Assembly: GCA_001931905.2 (NCBI GenBank)
Contig: MSJI02000912.1
Location: 50,045-114,044 of the forward strand
Direction of reading: 5' to 3'
Origin: Cladosporium sp. IMV 00045
Lineage: Eukaryota > Ascomycota > Dothideomycetes > Cladosporiales > Cladosporiaceae
Length of the DNA stretch: 64,000 nt
Shown piece by piece: positions 9,956 to 20,695 of the stretch (within the stretch, counting starts at the first letter, position 1; each line of letters opens with the position of its first letter). The translations under genes and the position numbers were made by a program. The notes beneath the pieces were generated by a model that saw only the letters and a list, made by a program, of their open reading frames with translations, ran no database searches and was not told where the DNA came from.

Positions 9956-10794
9956 TATTCTTTTGCTTTTGTCCCCGTCTGTCGAGACTTGTATCGAATG
10001 CCTCCAGGTAACGGATCAAGATCTGTTTGTCGAGACCAGAACAGTCTCGTAATCGAGACCGGATCTGATGCTATTCTGGTTCGATCTCATGCAATTCATT
10101 GGTGGATGACTTCAAGGGTCAATCGTTCATGGAGCTCGTAGTCTGTCTCACTACAGGCCCGCGGCATGATGTACACGTGGTTACGTTTGCCCACAGGGCC
10201 AAAGGGAACACCAAACGTTCTCCAATGGCCAAGACAAACCGGACCCGCAAGACCTCGAGGAATTTCCTTTACCCAGCAGGGAATATGTTGACTTCCATGT
10301 TCGAAGATTTCGGGGCCAGCAGCCAACAGTACTTCCCATCTGTGAGCTGAATCCAATGATTGATTGCGAGTTCCGAGAGACTATTGATGGCAGTACGCGA
10401 ATCGCCATCTCTGTTCTCTTGCGAGCACATCAGGACGTATCATAGAATCAATCGCAAGACAAAAGTTACTTCAATCCGGAGTAGTCGCACGACTTTTCGT
10501 CGAGTATCTCGTGTGAGCGATGCCGATGACTTTAGAGGATCATTTTGCTCGTATGCATGTCGTCTCCCTTTGATGAGCCCTACGCGTGAAGCTTCACCCC
10601 ACATGCCCGGCTCCACAAACGTCGTAGTCCTCCAGCTGCCATCAACAGCACACGACATAAGGTATTCGTGCATCCAACGCCGTACACTCGTAAAGACAGA
10701 CCCCGAAGAAGCCTTTCAGTCGCTACCGTCCTGCCATCACGCTATGAGCTAGATGAAGTGATAAGAGGCTGCAGCCTCGACGATATCGAAACAC
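9956..10794. other. Intergenic, tRNA-Ile to MFS transporter
   Basis: Nothing convincing. Overlapping open frames of 70-130 codons on both strands show no family features. The 3' part presumably holds the transporter promoter. Confidence 0.4.
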
Positions 10795-12534
10795 ATGGCT
10801 TCTTCTAAAACTCCTGTCAGCACTGGTGCAGCTGAAGCATCCCGAACATCGCCCAATGGCTCCTCTAGCCCAAGATCGTCCTCTAGCCCTCGTAGGAAAT
10901 ATACGCCTGAGCTGGACTCGGAGGACGATGAAGGGTCGTACGTGCTAGCGACCCCAGGGGAAGCGGAGGGTTATGAGATGAAAGAGTTGGGCGCTCGCAA
11001 AACAGGAAGCAGAACACAGGCTGTTGGCGGAGGGGAAGTGGAATCCGATTCGGAGGATGAGGATGGCATCTGGGTGGACAGGACACACTCGCGTCGAACG
11101 AGCATACAGTCTTTCGAGCTCTACACGCCAGACGAAGAACGAGGTGTGAGGCGGAAACTGGACACCCACCTTGTCTTGTTCACCGCGCTTCTTTACATGC
11201 TCTCGTTCCTCGATCGCAGCAATATCGGCAACGCGAAGCTGGCCGGCCTGAAAGATGACCTCAGCCTAACCGACAGCCAGTACGAATGGCTACTGACCGC
11301 CTTCTACATCATGTACATCTTATTCGAATGGATGACGATCATGTACCAGCTGGTGCCGCCGCATATATATATCGCCATCTGCGTCTGCGCTTGGGGCGTG
11401 CTGGCTTCATTGCAGGCATTGGCGACTAGTTGGGGACACTTGATTGTTCTTCGAGCACTGCTGGGAATTGGTGAAGCTGCCTTTGTCGGCATTCCAATTT
11501 ATCTATCTTTCTTCTTCCGTCGTGAAGAACTGGCTTTCAGGACTGGTCTGTTCATCTCCGCAGCTCCTTTGGCGACGAGTTTTGCGAGCAGTCTGGCTTG
11601 GGCTATTATAAAGATGGGAAACAAGACTGGCATCGCGAGCTGGAGACTACTTTTCCTCATTGAAGGATTTCCAGCTGTGCTAGTTGCAGTGATGTGCTAC
11701 TACTGGCTCCCAGACTCACCCTCAGACGCGCGCTGGCTGACCAGCCGACAACGCAAGATCGCAACATTGCGCCTCCGCAAGGAAACGGACGATGGGAGCG
11801 CCGCAGGCAAAAACGCCACCCTGCCACGCCACAAGAAGAAGTTCCAATGGCGCGAAGTGCTCAAAACCATGCGCGACCCGAAGTCCTGGCTCGCCGCTCT
11901 GATGTTCTTCTGCTGCAACGTCGCTTTCAGCAGCATGCCCGTCTTCCTCCCCACGATCGTCAACTCCATGGGTTTCGACCCCGTTTCCTCGCAAGGACTC
12001 AGCGCACCGCCTTTCCTCTTCGCTTTTGTCGTCGTTCTGCTCACTGCGTATCTATCCGACCGCATGCAAAGCCGCAGCATCCCCATGATCTTCCACGCGT
12101 CCATGGCGTTTGGCGGGTACTTGTTCTTGTCCGTGGCGGGGTCTCTGAAAGTGCAAAGCCACGTGCTGCGGTATCTCGCCGTCTACCCGATCTGTTCGGG
12201 TTTCTTCTCCGCCGTTACGGTTATTAATACCTGGACTCTGAACAATCAGGCATCAGACGAGGGGAAGAGCACCGGCATCGCGGTCATGAACATTGTCGGG
12301 CAAATGGGTCCTCTGGCCGGGACTAGATTGTACCCCGATGCCGAGGGGCCGTACTTCGTCAAGGGTATGTCGGTTTGTGCCATTTCGATGGGCATGGTGG
12401 CGGTTCTTGCGTTTGCGCTGAGGGTTGTGCTTTCTCGGGAGAATGCGCGGAGGGTTGGACGTTGGAAAGAGGCGGAGGGTGAAGGCCTTGTTGGGGGAGA
12501 TGCGCAGGCGAAGGAGTTCGTGTATATGATATAG
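10795..12534 (+). CDS. MFS transporter, anion:cation symporter type
   Basis: A single exon of 579 aa. About 120 hydrophilic N-terminal residues rich in Ser, Asp and Glu precede twelve likely membrane segments. The segment LSFLDRSNIGNAKLAGL after the first helix is characteristic of the fungal ACS (Dal5/Tna1-like) family, which imports organic anions such as nicotinate, allantoate or pantothenate at the plasma membrane. GEAAFVGIPIYLSFFF and a central loop of about 60 residues also fit. The substrate cannot be read from sequence. The long acidic/serine-rich N-terminus is longer than in most family members and could be a regulatory tail. It is convergent with the zinc-finger gene, whose stop lies about 30 bp downstream. 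Confidence 0.88.
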   Translation: MASSKTPVSTGAAEASRTSPNGSSSPRSSSSPRRKYTPELDSEDDEGSYVLATPGEAEGYEMKELGARKTGSRTQAVGGGEVESDSEDEDGIWVDRTHSRRTSIQSFELYTPDEERGVRRKLDTHLVLFTALLYMLSFLDRSNIGNAKLAGLKDDLSLTDSQYEWLLTAFYIMYILFEWMTIMYQLVPPHIYIAICVCAWGVLASLQALATSWGHLIVLRALLGIGEAAFVGIPIYLSFFFRREELAFRTGLFISAAPLATSFASSLAWAIIKMGNKTGIASWRLLFLIEGFPAVLVAVMCYYWLPDSPSDARWLTSRQRKIATLRLRKETDDGSAAGKNATLPRHKKKFQWREVLKTMRDPKSWLAALMFFCCNVAFSSMPVFLPTIVNSMGFDPVSSQGLSAPPFLFAFVVVLLTAYLSDRMQSRSIPMIFHASMAFGGYLFLSVAGSLKVQSHVLRYLAVYPICSGFFSAVTVINTWTLNNQASDEGKSTGIAVMNIVGQMGPLAGTRLYPDAEGPYFVKGMSVCAISMGMVAVLAFALRVVLSRENARRVGRWKEAEGEGLVGGDAQAKEFVYMI

Positions 12535-12563
12535 GAGCGTCTCAAATTCATCGTCAGTATATT

Positions 12564-15500
12564 TCACGTTGGCATTTGCCATCCAGGCGCTGGCGTCGAT
12601 GAGTCGAATGGCCCTGCTTGGTCGTCTCGGCCAAAAGAGTAAACGGGATCTACATCGTCGGGCTGCATCCAAGAGCTCCAGTCGATCTCACCAGGTACAT
12701 CGCTGGACTGGAAGCTACTGCTCGTAGGTTGAGAGCTTCCGCTTGCCGCTGCCTGCGTATAGGTACCCAGTGTCTCTGCGTGACGATCGATGGTTGCCTC
12801 GGGCGCAGAATTGTGCAAGTGTTGGAACAATATATGTGAATGTTGTAGCGAGGAAACTGGTGCATTACCAGGAGGGGCATCAGAAATCACCCCACCAGTC
12901 TTCACCTCGTTCATTCGCCGAGAACTGAGCCTAGTCTCATTTAGAAGAGAACTCGAAGTCTGCGGCAGCTCGCCTCCCATTGAATTTTGAAAACGTTGTA
13001 GTTGCTGCTGCTGCTGCGGCGGCGGGCAGGCTGATATCTTCGTCTGAGGCATGTTGTCCGCAACAATGGGCGTGTCGACCTCCCGCGCCTGTGGATCTGA
13101 ACTCGGGCTGAGTTGAGTGGCTGAACTATGAGGTGGCATATCACGTGGGAGTGATGGAGCCAAATCGTTGAAGCAATCTGACTGGGTAGGAGCTGCCATT
13201 TCAAAATGGTTGTGTCGCTGACGTTTGGCTGTTGGCTCGCCGAAAAGATATGAAACGCTCCGAGCATTGACTCCCACAGGGTTTGCATATAATGGAGGCT
13301 CTGTAGCGCCAGTATGCTCTGATGACAAAGTGTTTGTAGAGGTCGAATCGTTCGATGACGACTCTGATGTTCCTGCATTTGCGGTATGCTGACGGTCCAT
13401 CGACATCGGAGTTTGACTGTTTCCTGAAATAAGGTCCAGAACACCTGGCACATGTCGCTCGATGCGACGAAGTAGTGCCGGCGTGGGTGGCACGCTTGCT
13501 CTCAGCAATTCTTCCAGAGCGTGCCTTAGTATGTCCATGATTTCGATATTCTCTTGCCTGCAGCTTTCAAGTTTACGCTCCAGACTCTTTTCAGTGTGCT
13601 GGCATGCCCTCAGGCTTGCTTCAAGTTCGACATTGGCGCGAGCAGCATCCTCAGCAACAACCTCAAAAGCTTTTCTCGTGGAATTGCGTTGCCCTCTGTG
13701 CTTTACCACCTCAGCGCGCTCAAGTACTGTAGCATGTCAGCGACTGGATATCTGAGAATGAATGGTCCGTGATACACACTTAATTGAGGAACATCGAGAA
13801 GACGGCAAAGGTAAGTGAGCTCGCTTTGCTTACGATCATGAGATGATGGACTGCAAGATCCTAGTTCGACATGCCTTGGGTCATTACCAGGCAAATTCGC
13901 GGGCGCATTCTTGCATACTGGCACAACGCAGTAGAACCTGTCGCAATCATGATTCTTCTCGTGAAACTCTTGCCAGCATTTGCCGCATATATTTCGTCTG
14001 ACTGCATCTTTGTGATCTTTGGTTTTGAGCTTGCGTCTACAAGATGATAGTCAGTAACGTCTAATAATCTGCTTGATCGTTTGTGAACTTACAGTGTCTC
14101 GCAGATGTGTCTATCTCTTCCCGGGCAGCCGGGTATGGGACAGGGCACGACAGTGCCACTATCTTCGCTACATTCGTCAGATCGCCTCTCCATAGTCGCT
14201 GATTTGCCAGGAGGTTGGGTTTCTTTCGCCTGATCTTTGTCAAAGTCCCCACTCTGACGTCCAGCACCTCCAGAACTACCAGAACCCCCTCCATTGCCCT
14301 GTGAAGCACGTTGGGCAGTGTGATTACCGCCTGCGCTCGAGTTCGAGCCTCCCCCTTCGTCCTGTGGCGCTTGTCGACCAGTTGGATCACCCTTCTGCGC
14401 ATTTTTCAGATTGGCAGGGAGGAAGCTTGAAGCAGGGTCGTCTTCAGAGTCAGACATGTAGGTGGAATGATCACTTGTATCAATTTCAGAATCGCTACAC
14501 CCTCGGTGAGGCTTGTATTCCTTGCGTATCTCGTTCAACCGCCGCATGAAGGGGTTACGCTCGACGAGCATCTGCGTTGCCGATTCTGGAGTATGGCTGA
14601 GCGTTTCGAAATCATGTTGGGGCGAGTCTTGTCCATGGTTTGCGGATGCTGTATGTGATTCCTGATTGGATGTGACGATGTTGATATCGGTGTCTGAAGG
14701 GAGCTTTGCGGAGGCTCCGTCTACCTCGGGCAGAGGATCTGTTGCAGCACCGTATCTTATCAAATCAGACCAACTTGAGTTGGGGCCACTGTTTTCTTCA
14801 GAACGAAAATAAGAGAGTTTCTTGATTCTAAGCTTTCGTGCATCTTGACGCTTCGTATGAGGGTCGTGGCAAACAATCTCACCATGATCGCGGAAGACAG
14901 CGTGGTGAACAAGATCAGGATAAAGCTCCAGGAGTTGAAAGCGATAAGGGTGCAGGTTGGCGACAACCTCGTCCATGAGTCGTGGGGTATGTTCTTCATT
15001 ATCCGGGGGCTTGCACTCCAAGTGCCTCGAGGAGAGGTGCAAGCGAAATTCTGAACGCGTGTCACATGTAACATCGCAGATAGGACATTTGAAGCCAATG
15101 GTGAAGTCGGAAGATCCTGATTGCATGGTTTGGAGCTCAAGAAACCGGTCCTTGAAACGATCCAAACTTGCAAGAACCTCATTCAGGGAATGTTCTTCCG
15201 CGATATGATCTTTCAAAGGCACCCCTGGAAGACGTCGACAACCCAATACCGGACACCGGGATCTCAAAGATTGACTTGCATCTACAAGTGCCTGACCTCT
15301 ACCATCTGCAGAATGCACGCGGGAAACATGAACTCCCAGCGCCTCCAAAGTAGATGCCTCGTATTCGCAGTGCGGGAGAGGGCAACGTTCAAAGGTGGTG
15401 CTCAGATGATGACCGGCTATGATATGGGACGTTAGACCATCTGGCGTGGAGAAAGTCCATCGTGATGCTTTGTGGAAACATCCCTGAGCTCGACATACGA

Positions 15501-15772
15501 ATGGTTTGAGGCCGAGATGATGTATTGTTTGCAAGTGCCCAACAAAAGCGGTCGAGGTTGTGAAGGTAAGCCCGTCACAGCTCGGAGCGCCGCACCTGAT
15601 CTTCCTCCGCAACCTTAGTTCTTTAAACTGCCTGGACCCAGTCAGTAAGCCAGTAATTCATACTATCCTTCGTAGGTGACGGCGGGCAAGCACACCGTTT
15701 TAGAGCTAAAGCGCGCGCAATCTGCTGCGATGTGCTCATCTTGCTGCAGGCCTCGCTTGTAGAAGACTCCAT
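12564..15772 (-). CDS. C2H2-type zinc-finger protein, four exons
   Basis: Exons in coding order: 15696-15772, 14093-15631, 13780-14036 and 12564-13726. They total 3036 nt (1011 aa), and reading phases agree at every junction. The introns (64, 56 and 53 nt) have GTGTGC, GTAAGT and GTGTGT donors with branch-like CTGAC or GACTA sequences. The N-terminal half has about five atypical Cys2-His2 units (for example CPLPHC..HVSRVH and CPICDVTC..HLSSRH). A second Cys/His cluster around CPIPGCPGRDRHICETL continues across the second intron into CGKCW...HDCDRFYC. The C-terminal third has a coiled coil (ERAEVV...LEASLRACQ), a short poly-Gln and disordered sequence. Probably a nuclear DNA- or RNA-binding regulator; the family is not recognised beyond that. 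Confidence 0.75.
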
Positions 15773-16585
15773 TTTCCAGGTGACAAGCCTGTTGCTTTAA
15801 GAATTGACGACCTCCACTCTCAATTCCACTGAACTGTCCGGTAGCTGCGCTAGTGAACGGTCAGTCACGCTAGCAAGTCAATTGCAAGGTAGCATCAACC
15901 TTGGGAATCTCTGAGTGATCGGAGGCCGACGAGATGTCCACACGTGTCCTTAGAGTCGTATGTGTCAGGTTGAGAGCCCGGTTGAACGGTTGTGCCTAAT
16001 TGAATCTTCGACAGCCTGCAAGTTGAGCGCTATAAGTGGAAATAGCAGGCCTATTTATGAAGCTTTGATACTCGTTGTTGGCGTTTTCTCGGTGCTGCGG
16101 AAGAGTAGTGGTGGATAGCATTCTGGGTATGAGTCTGCTAACTTGGAGTAAGGATGGATTCCACGAGTTCATGAAGATTAGGCGGACTTGACATCATTTA
16201 GAGCCAAGTTCGGTGATACGAATCTCACTTGACCAAACGCTTTAACAATTTGTCGAGGGAGGCTGAGCAAGACTGATAAGCGGATCAAGGCGCCACCCGC
16301 TCTAAGCGATGCAGGCGATGCGGTGGTGCCTTTCTGGCCTTCCGAGCAATTTGCTGTATCTTCAACAACTCGCGGAAACAGTTTTTGAACGATTTCAACG
16401 GGCTAACGGATGCTTGTCGGCAAGAGTGGTTGTTATGGCAGCATTCAGCAAGTTGCGAAACAAAGTTCGTTACATTGCCAGACACGACTGTGAAGACAAA
16501 GTAAGTGTACATAAGCCAGCAGGCTCGAGACACTGAACATGGAAGGCCATTAGCACAAGAGACCTCTTCACCTACCGTGAGGAAC
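15773..16585. other. Divergent intergenic region containing left edge of copy B
   Basis: Between the zinc-finger gene start and the first gene of copy B. Similarity to copy A appears around 16165 and strengthens toward 16586. No gene is supported; open frames here differ between the copies. Confidence 0.45.
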
Positions 16586-17300
16586 ATGGAAGATATTCAG
16601 GAGAACGATATCTCTGGCTACCAGGAGTCCGAGACTCAACGCCCCGATCTGGTGCTTCAGCAACCCGATCAGCTACTGGTCGCAACCGAAAAAAGTGATC
16701 ATACCTATCACCTGGGCACATGCCATCTGCCAGGGACGGCGGAGGAGAAAATGAAAGAGCTGGAGGTCTGGCGCACAAGCCATCTAGATAGATGGCAGGC
16801 TTTTTCAGCTTTCATGCTGTGCAAAAAGCCTTACATCGCGATCGGCACTCTTGGACCTACAGTAAGTGCTGCGTGACTTGAGTATACCTATGGGAAGAAG
16901 CTCAGACCACAGACAGCCAGCAGGCGACCTCGAAGCGCAGTCTTTACACGAGACCCAATTCGAAAGCCTCGAGAAAAACGAAGCGCTCACCAGGGGTTTC
17001 GTGAGACCCAACTCGCTGGTCGACTCGGCGGACATCTTCACTCGAGCGCTGCCGTCCTTCCAGGTCAAGCCATCCACGGGAACCACGGGGTTTCCAGAGC
17101 GGCATGCGTTGGTGGTAGCCTTAGAGCTCGATAAGAGTCGATTTTCAGTCTTCATCCTTTTGGTCGCTTTGCTGGGATTTGTACTGGGTTGCAGTGTTGG
17201 TGCCGGCAGTCATGACTGGGAACTGGGAGCCGAAATAGGTGGATCTTTCTTTGCTTTTGCCGCGGTACTCCAAGGAGTGATGGTGTTGATGTATTTGTAG
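16586..17300 (+). CDS. Small tail-anchored-like membrane protein, copy B
   Basis: Exons 16586-16861 and 16917-17300 give 219 aa; the intron has a GTAAGT donor, and the same CAG|CCAGCAGG acceptor as copy A. Same architecture as its duplicate: a hydrophilic N-terminal half and two C-terminal hydrophobic stretches ending at the stop codon. By eye about 25 of the 92 exon-1 residues differ from copy A but only about 11 of 127 in exon 2, so constraint is concentrated in the membrane-proximal part. Family and function not recognised. Confidence 0.65.
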
Positions 17301-18071
17301 GCAGTATCAGTCATGGCAGGGAAGAGATGGCGTCCAGTCTCATGCAGTCTTGGCCTTTGTCGCAAGTGAAGAGTCCATGACGAACATGAAAATGGCAGTC
17401 ATCCTGGAATGTTGAAAGTGAAGTTACACTATTGTCTTCAGAAGATTTAATTCTTTTTTTGATCTCATCACGTGCGTACCAGTGCAGGAAGTATTGTGGT
17501 GGGTGGTGGTACGTCCATACGTCCAATGACGTGCGGACGTTTCCCGCGGGCTGATGAAGGAGGGAGGAGGTGTGCCCGAAACAGAAGCTACGCCTTCACA
17601 GCAGCAGCCGCAGCCCAGCAGCGACTTCCCTAACTTACCTGGACTCGCAACTGCCAAAGCACACAACACAACAACAACACCTCTCCCAAGGCCGCCACTC
17701 GACCTCACTTCCACCGCTGAATCCTCACTCCACCTCACTTCCACCTTACATTATCCACACCACTCGCATCCTCAGCACTGCTACTCATCTAGCACAACAT
17801 CCCAGCATCATCATTCGCCCGCAGAATTTCATTATCCATCCGCACTCAGCGTACCCCTCTGTCGCTTAGCCCTTCGACTCTTCGCATTCTGCCCCATTCG
17901 ACATACGTTTATCGTCAAGACTCTGGTGATCACTACTCGCGCCGACACTTGTCCCCAACCCGCTCACTCACCCACTCCTGAACTCATCACATCACACGCA
18001 CGAACCTCGTTCGCTTGTCCTCTCCACCACCGCTCCTCGACTGGCCGGCATCTCCAAGGAGAAGTCCAGCC
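17301..18071 (+). promoter_or_regulatory. Promoter and leader of 4E-T-like gene (copy B)
   Basis: Colinear with 1201-1977, including the C/A/T-rich leader. The open frame seen in copy A at 1455 begins here at 17554 but diverges in frame after about 45 codons because of indels, supporting a non-coding role for that stretch. Confidence 0.45.
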
Positions 18072-20581
18072 ATGTCAGTCCGTCGCTACACGATCGAGCA
18101 GTTGCTCAAGCTGCGAGACTCGCCGTTGGTGAAGAAGCCGGAGGATCTGCCCGCCATTGAGCAATGGCTAGAGTATCTCTACCTCGACAAAGACTCAAGG
18201 GAGAAGCTAAGGATCCCTCACAGTGAGTCGGCCGCCCAGCAGCAGGCACAGCCTCTGCAGACGCAATCTCAAAAGGACGGCAACTCCAAGGACGCGAGAT
18301 CTCGTGTCACCAGACCAAGCAATAATGGCGACGCTTCGCCTATGGGCAACTTTAGCACTGGTCAGAGGCCGAGCCTGATGCAGACGAGAACCCACGCTTC
18401 GAAGAACGGTGGTGAGTTTATGCCGCATTGCTTCTATCTAATATGGTTTTACTTACACATTTCACAGACGACGTCGTCCTTGGCCCTCCCAAAACAGCCT
18501 TCTCGTCCAGCAGCAGATTTGCCCGCAACAATACGACTGAAGACGCAACAACTGGCGGCGATGGCATCGAAGGAACTCGCACTCGTAACTTTGGGGAGCG
18601 CCAACAGAACCGCAATACGAAGAGCATTGGGGAGAAGGATGGCGGCCGTGACTGGACAGCCTTGCGTCAGCCTAAGGGACCGGCAGACTTTGACGACCAG
18701 AAAGATACAAAATTTGGAAGACGCGACCGTGATCGCGACAACGATGGTGAACGTCGCAATGGCGACACGCAAGACAGCCGCTGGGGTCAGAGGGATGAGA
18801 GACGCCAGAACGGCGAGCGCCAGGGAGGTTGGCGCGATCGCGAGAACAACCGCCAGAATCGGGGCTGGGACCGCAATGAGCAACCCGAGAAGGAGCCCGA
18901 GTGGTTTGATGAGCCCATGAAAAAGCAGGAGGAAGACCTCGGGGTTGGCACTGCTCACACCCAGGCCGATTTCCAGAAGTGGAAGGAAATGATGAAGGGC
19001 AACAAAGCTCCAGTGGAGGAGCCTCCTCAGGCACAGCCGCCGCCTGTTCAGACAACACCCGCGAAGCAGAATGCGCCGATCAAGCTCGACGGTTTCTCTG
19101 AGCCAATGTTCGGTGGATTTGGAGTCAAGCCTGCGGATTCTCCATCAGAGGGCGGCACTGGCGTCACCAAGACTCCTCAGCCGAAAGGTAAATCCAGTCG
19201 CTTCGCCTCCGTGTTTAAGAAAGAAGAAGCTCCTCAGATCCCTGTGCAAGAGCCGCCCACGCAACAGCAGCCTCTCATGCTGGAAGCAGGTCAAGGCCTT
19301 AACGAGGACAAGGCCGGCTTTCAACGCATTCTGCAAATGCTGGGCGGTGCAAACGTGGGCGGTCCACCACAAGCTACTCCAGGATCGCGCGGCCCGAGTG
19401 AACCAGCATCGCCGCAGATTCGTGGGCCTGCCGGCGGTCCCAAGCAGAAGAGTCGCTTCTTCGACTCGACGCCCAAGAGCCCGGGAGAAATACACTCGCC
19501 CCAGTCGCGCTTCCAGTCGCCGCGCGCACAACCCGGTAACACTGTCCCACCAGTCAACCGCGGCATGGCCGATGATCCGAGTGGCTTTGGCTTGCCCATG
19601 TCTAAACCGCCACAAGAGTCACCGGCTCTGCCCTTCCCACCGAGCAATGTCGTTTCTCCCGAGCCTTCTCAACCAACGAACGGAAACAACAACTCATACC
19701 CACCGCAAAACCGCCCCAACGAGTCGACTGGCAGCGGTCCACCTTCCCGTGGCTCTGCAACTCCCGATGTCGGTATTCAGAACCTACTTGCAGCACAAAG
19801 AGCTCAGCGACCTCAGGCCTCGAACAAAGACAGCGAGTTCCTGCTTGGTCTTCTGCAAGGCCAGGGTCAGGGCCCACGGCCAGCTCCGCAACAAGCTCGC
19901 CCAAGCCAAGACTTCAACCTTTGGGTTGGCCAGCCTCCTGAACCTCACGCGCCTAAGCCGCGTGTGCCTCCTCCACCTGTTCTGATTGACGACCAATTGC
20001 TCCGTAATGCGCCACCAGAGATGGCAAGACACGATCAGCCTCCAATGGCAGGGCCTGACGCTGCTCGTCGCTCGTCTCAGCGTGTACCAACTGGTGCACC
20101 GCCTGGTTTCGATGAACACATGTTCATGCAGCAGCAGATGCAGCAGCGCCGCAATTTTGAAGGTCCTCCGCAGCCTCAGCAACCACCTCCAAACCGCCGA
20201 ATGGGTGGACACCCTAGCATGTCCGGCATGCCTCCCCAGCAGCAGCCTCCGTTTCCACCAGACTTCCCTTTCATGCAGGCGCCCCCAGGACCGCCTCAAG
20301 GACCTCCCCAAGGACCTCCTCAGGGACTCCCACAGGGACCACCTCAAGGCCCGCCAGGCTTCGCTCCTAACATGCGTCATCCCCAAGGCTTTGCAAACGG
20401 TCCCAATATCTTCCAAGCCCAGCAGCAGCGGGAACCACCAGGTTTCGGTGGCATGATGCCCAACCCCATGTCCCCTCCCGCGCCGCCTCCTGGATTCGGG
20501 GGACCGCCGCCTGGCATGCCACCAGGCTTGATGGGCATGCGTTCGCCGCCTTTTGAAGGCATGCCTGGACAGAGGCGTTAG
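18072..20581 (+). CDS. 4E-T-like eIF4E-binding protein, copy B
   Basis: Exons 18072-18411 and 18468-20581 give 817 aa, with the intron at the same position as copy A. The eIF4E-binding motif YTIEQLL (residues 6-12) and EPEWFDEP are unchanged. It is two residues shorter than copy A because of small in-frame deletions (one N lost in DQKDNNKFGRR, one F in NGFFGLP). One of the PPG-hydrophobic motifs is altered: codon GGT at 3891 in copy A is GTT at 19979 here, turning PPPGL into PPPVL at residue 618. The substitution pattern is otherwise mild and the frame intact, so this is a functional-looking paralogue. Role as for copy A: a cap-side mRNA repressor or decay adaptor, inferred from motifs. Confidence 0.7.
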
Positions 20582-20637
20582 AACAGCCTTCTAGACCACC
20601 AAACGGATTCAGATACGAAGTCGCTCACTAATGATTC

Positions 20638-20643
20638 AATAAA
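20638..20643 (+). terminator. Poly(A) signal AATAAA of 4E-T-like gene (copy B)
   Basis: Same motif and position relative to the stop codon as in copy A. The base change just after it removes the spurious upstream ATG that copy A has for the next gene. Confidence 0.45.
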
Positions 20644-20695
20644 AATTTCACAAATCCCATGCGCCATCCAAAAACTTCTCAAACCCGTAGACAGG

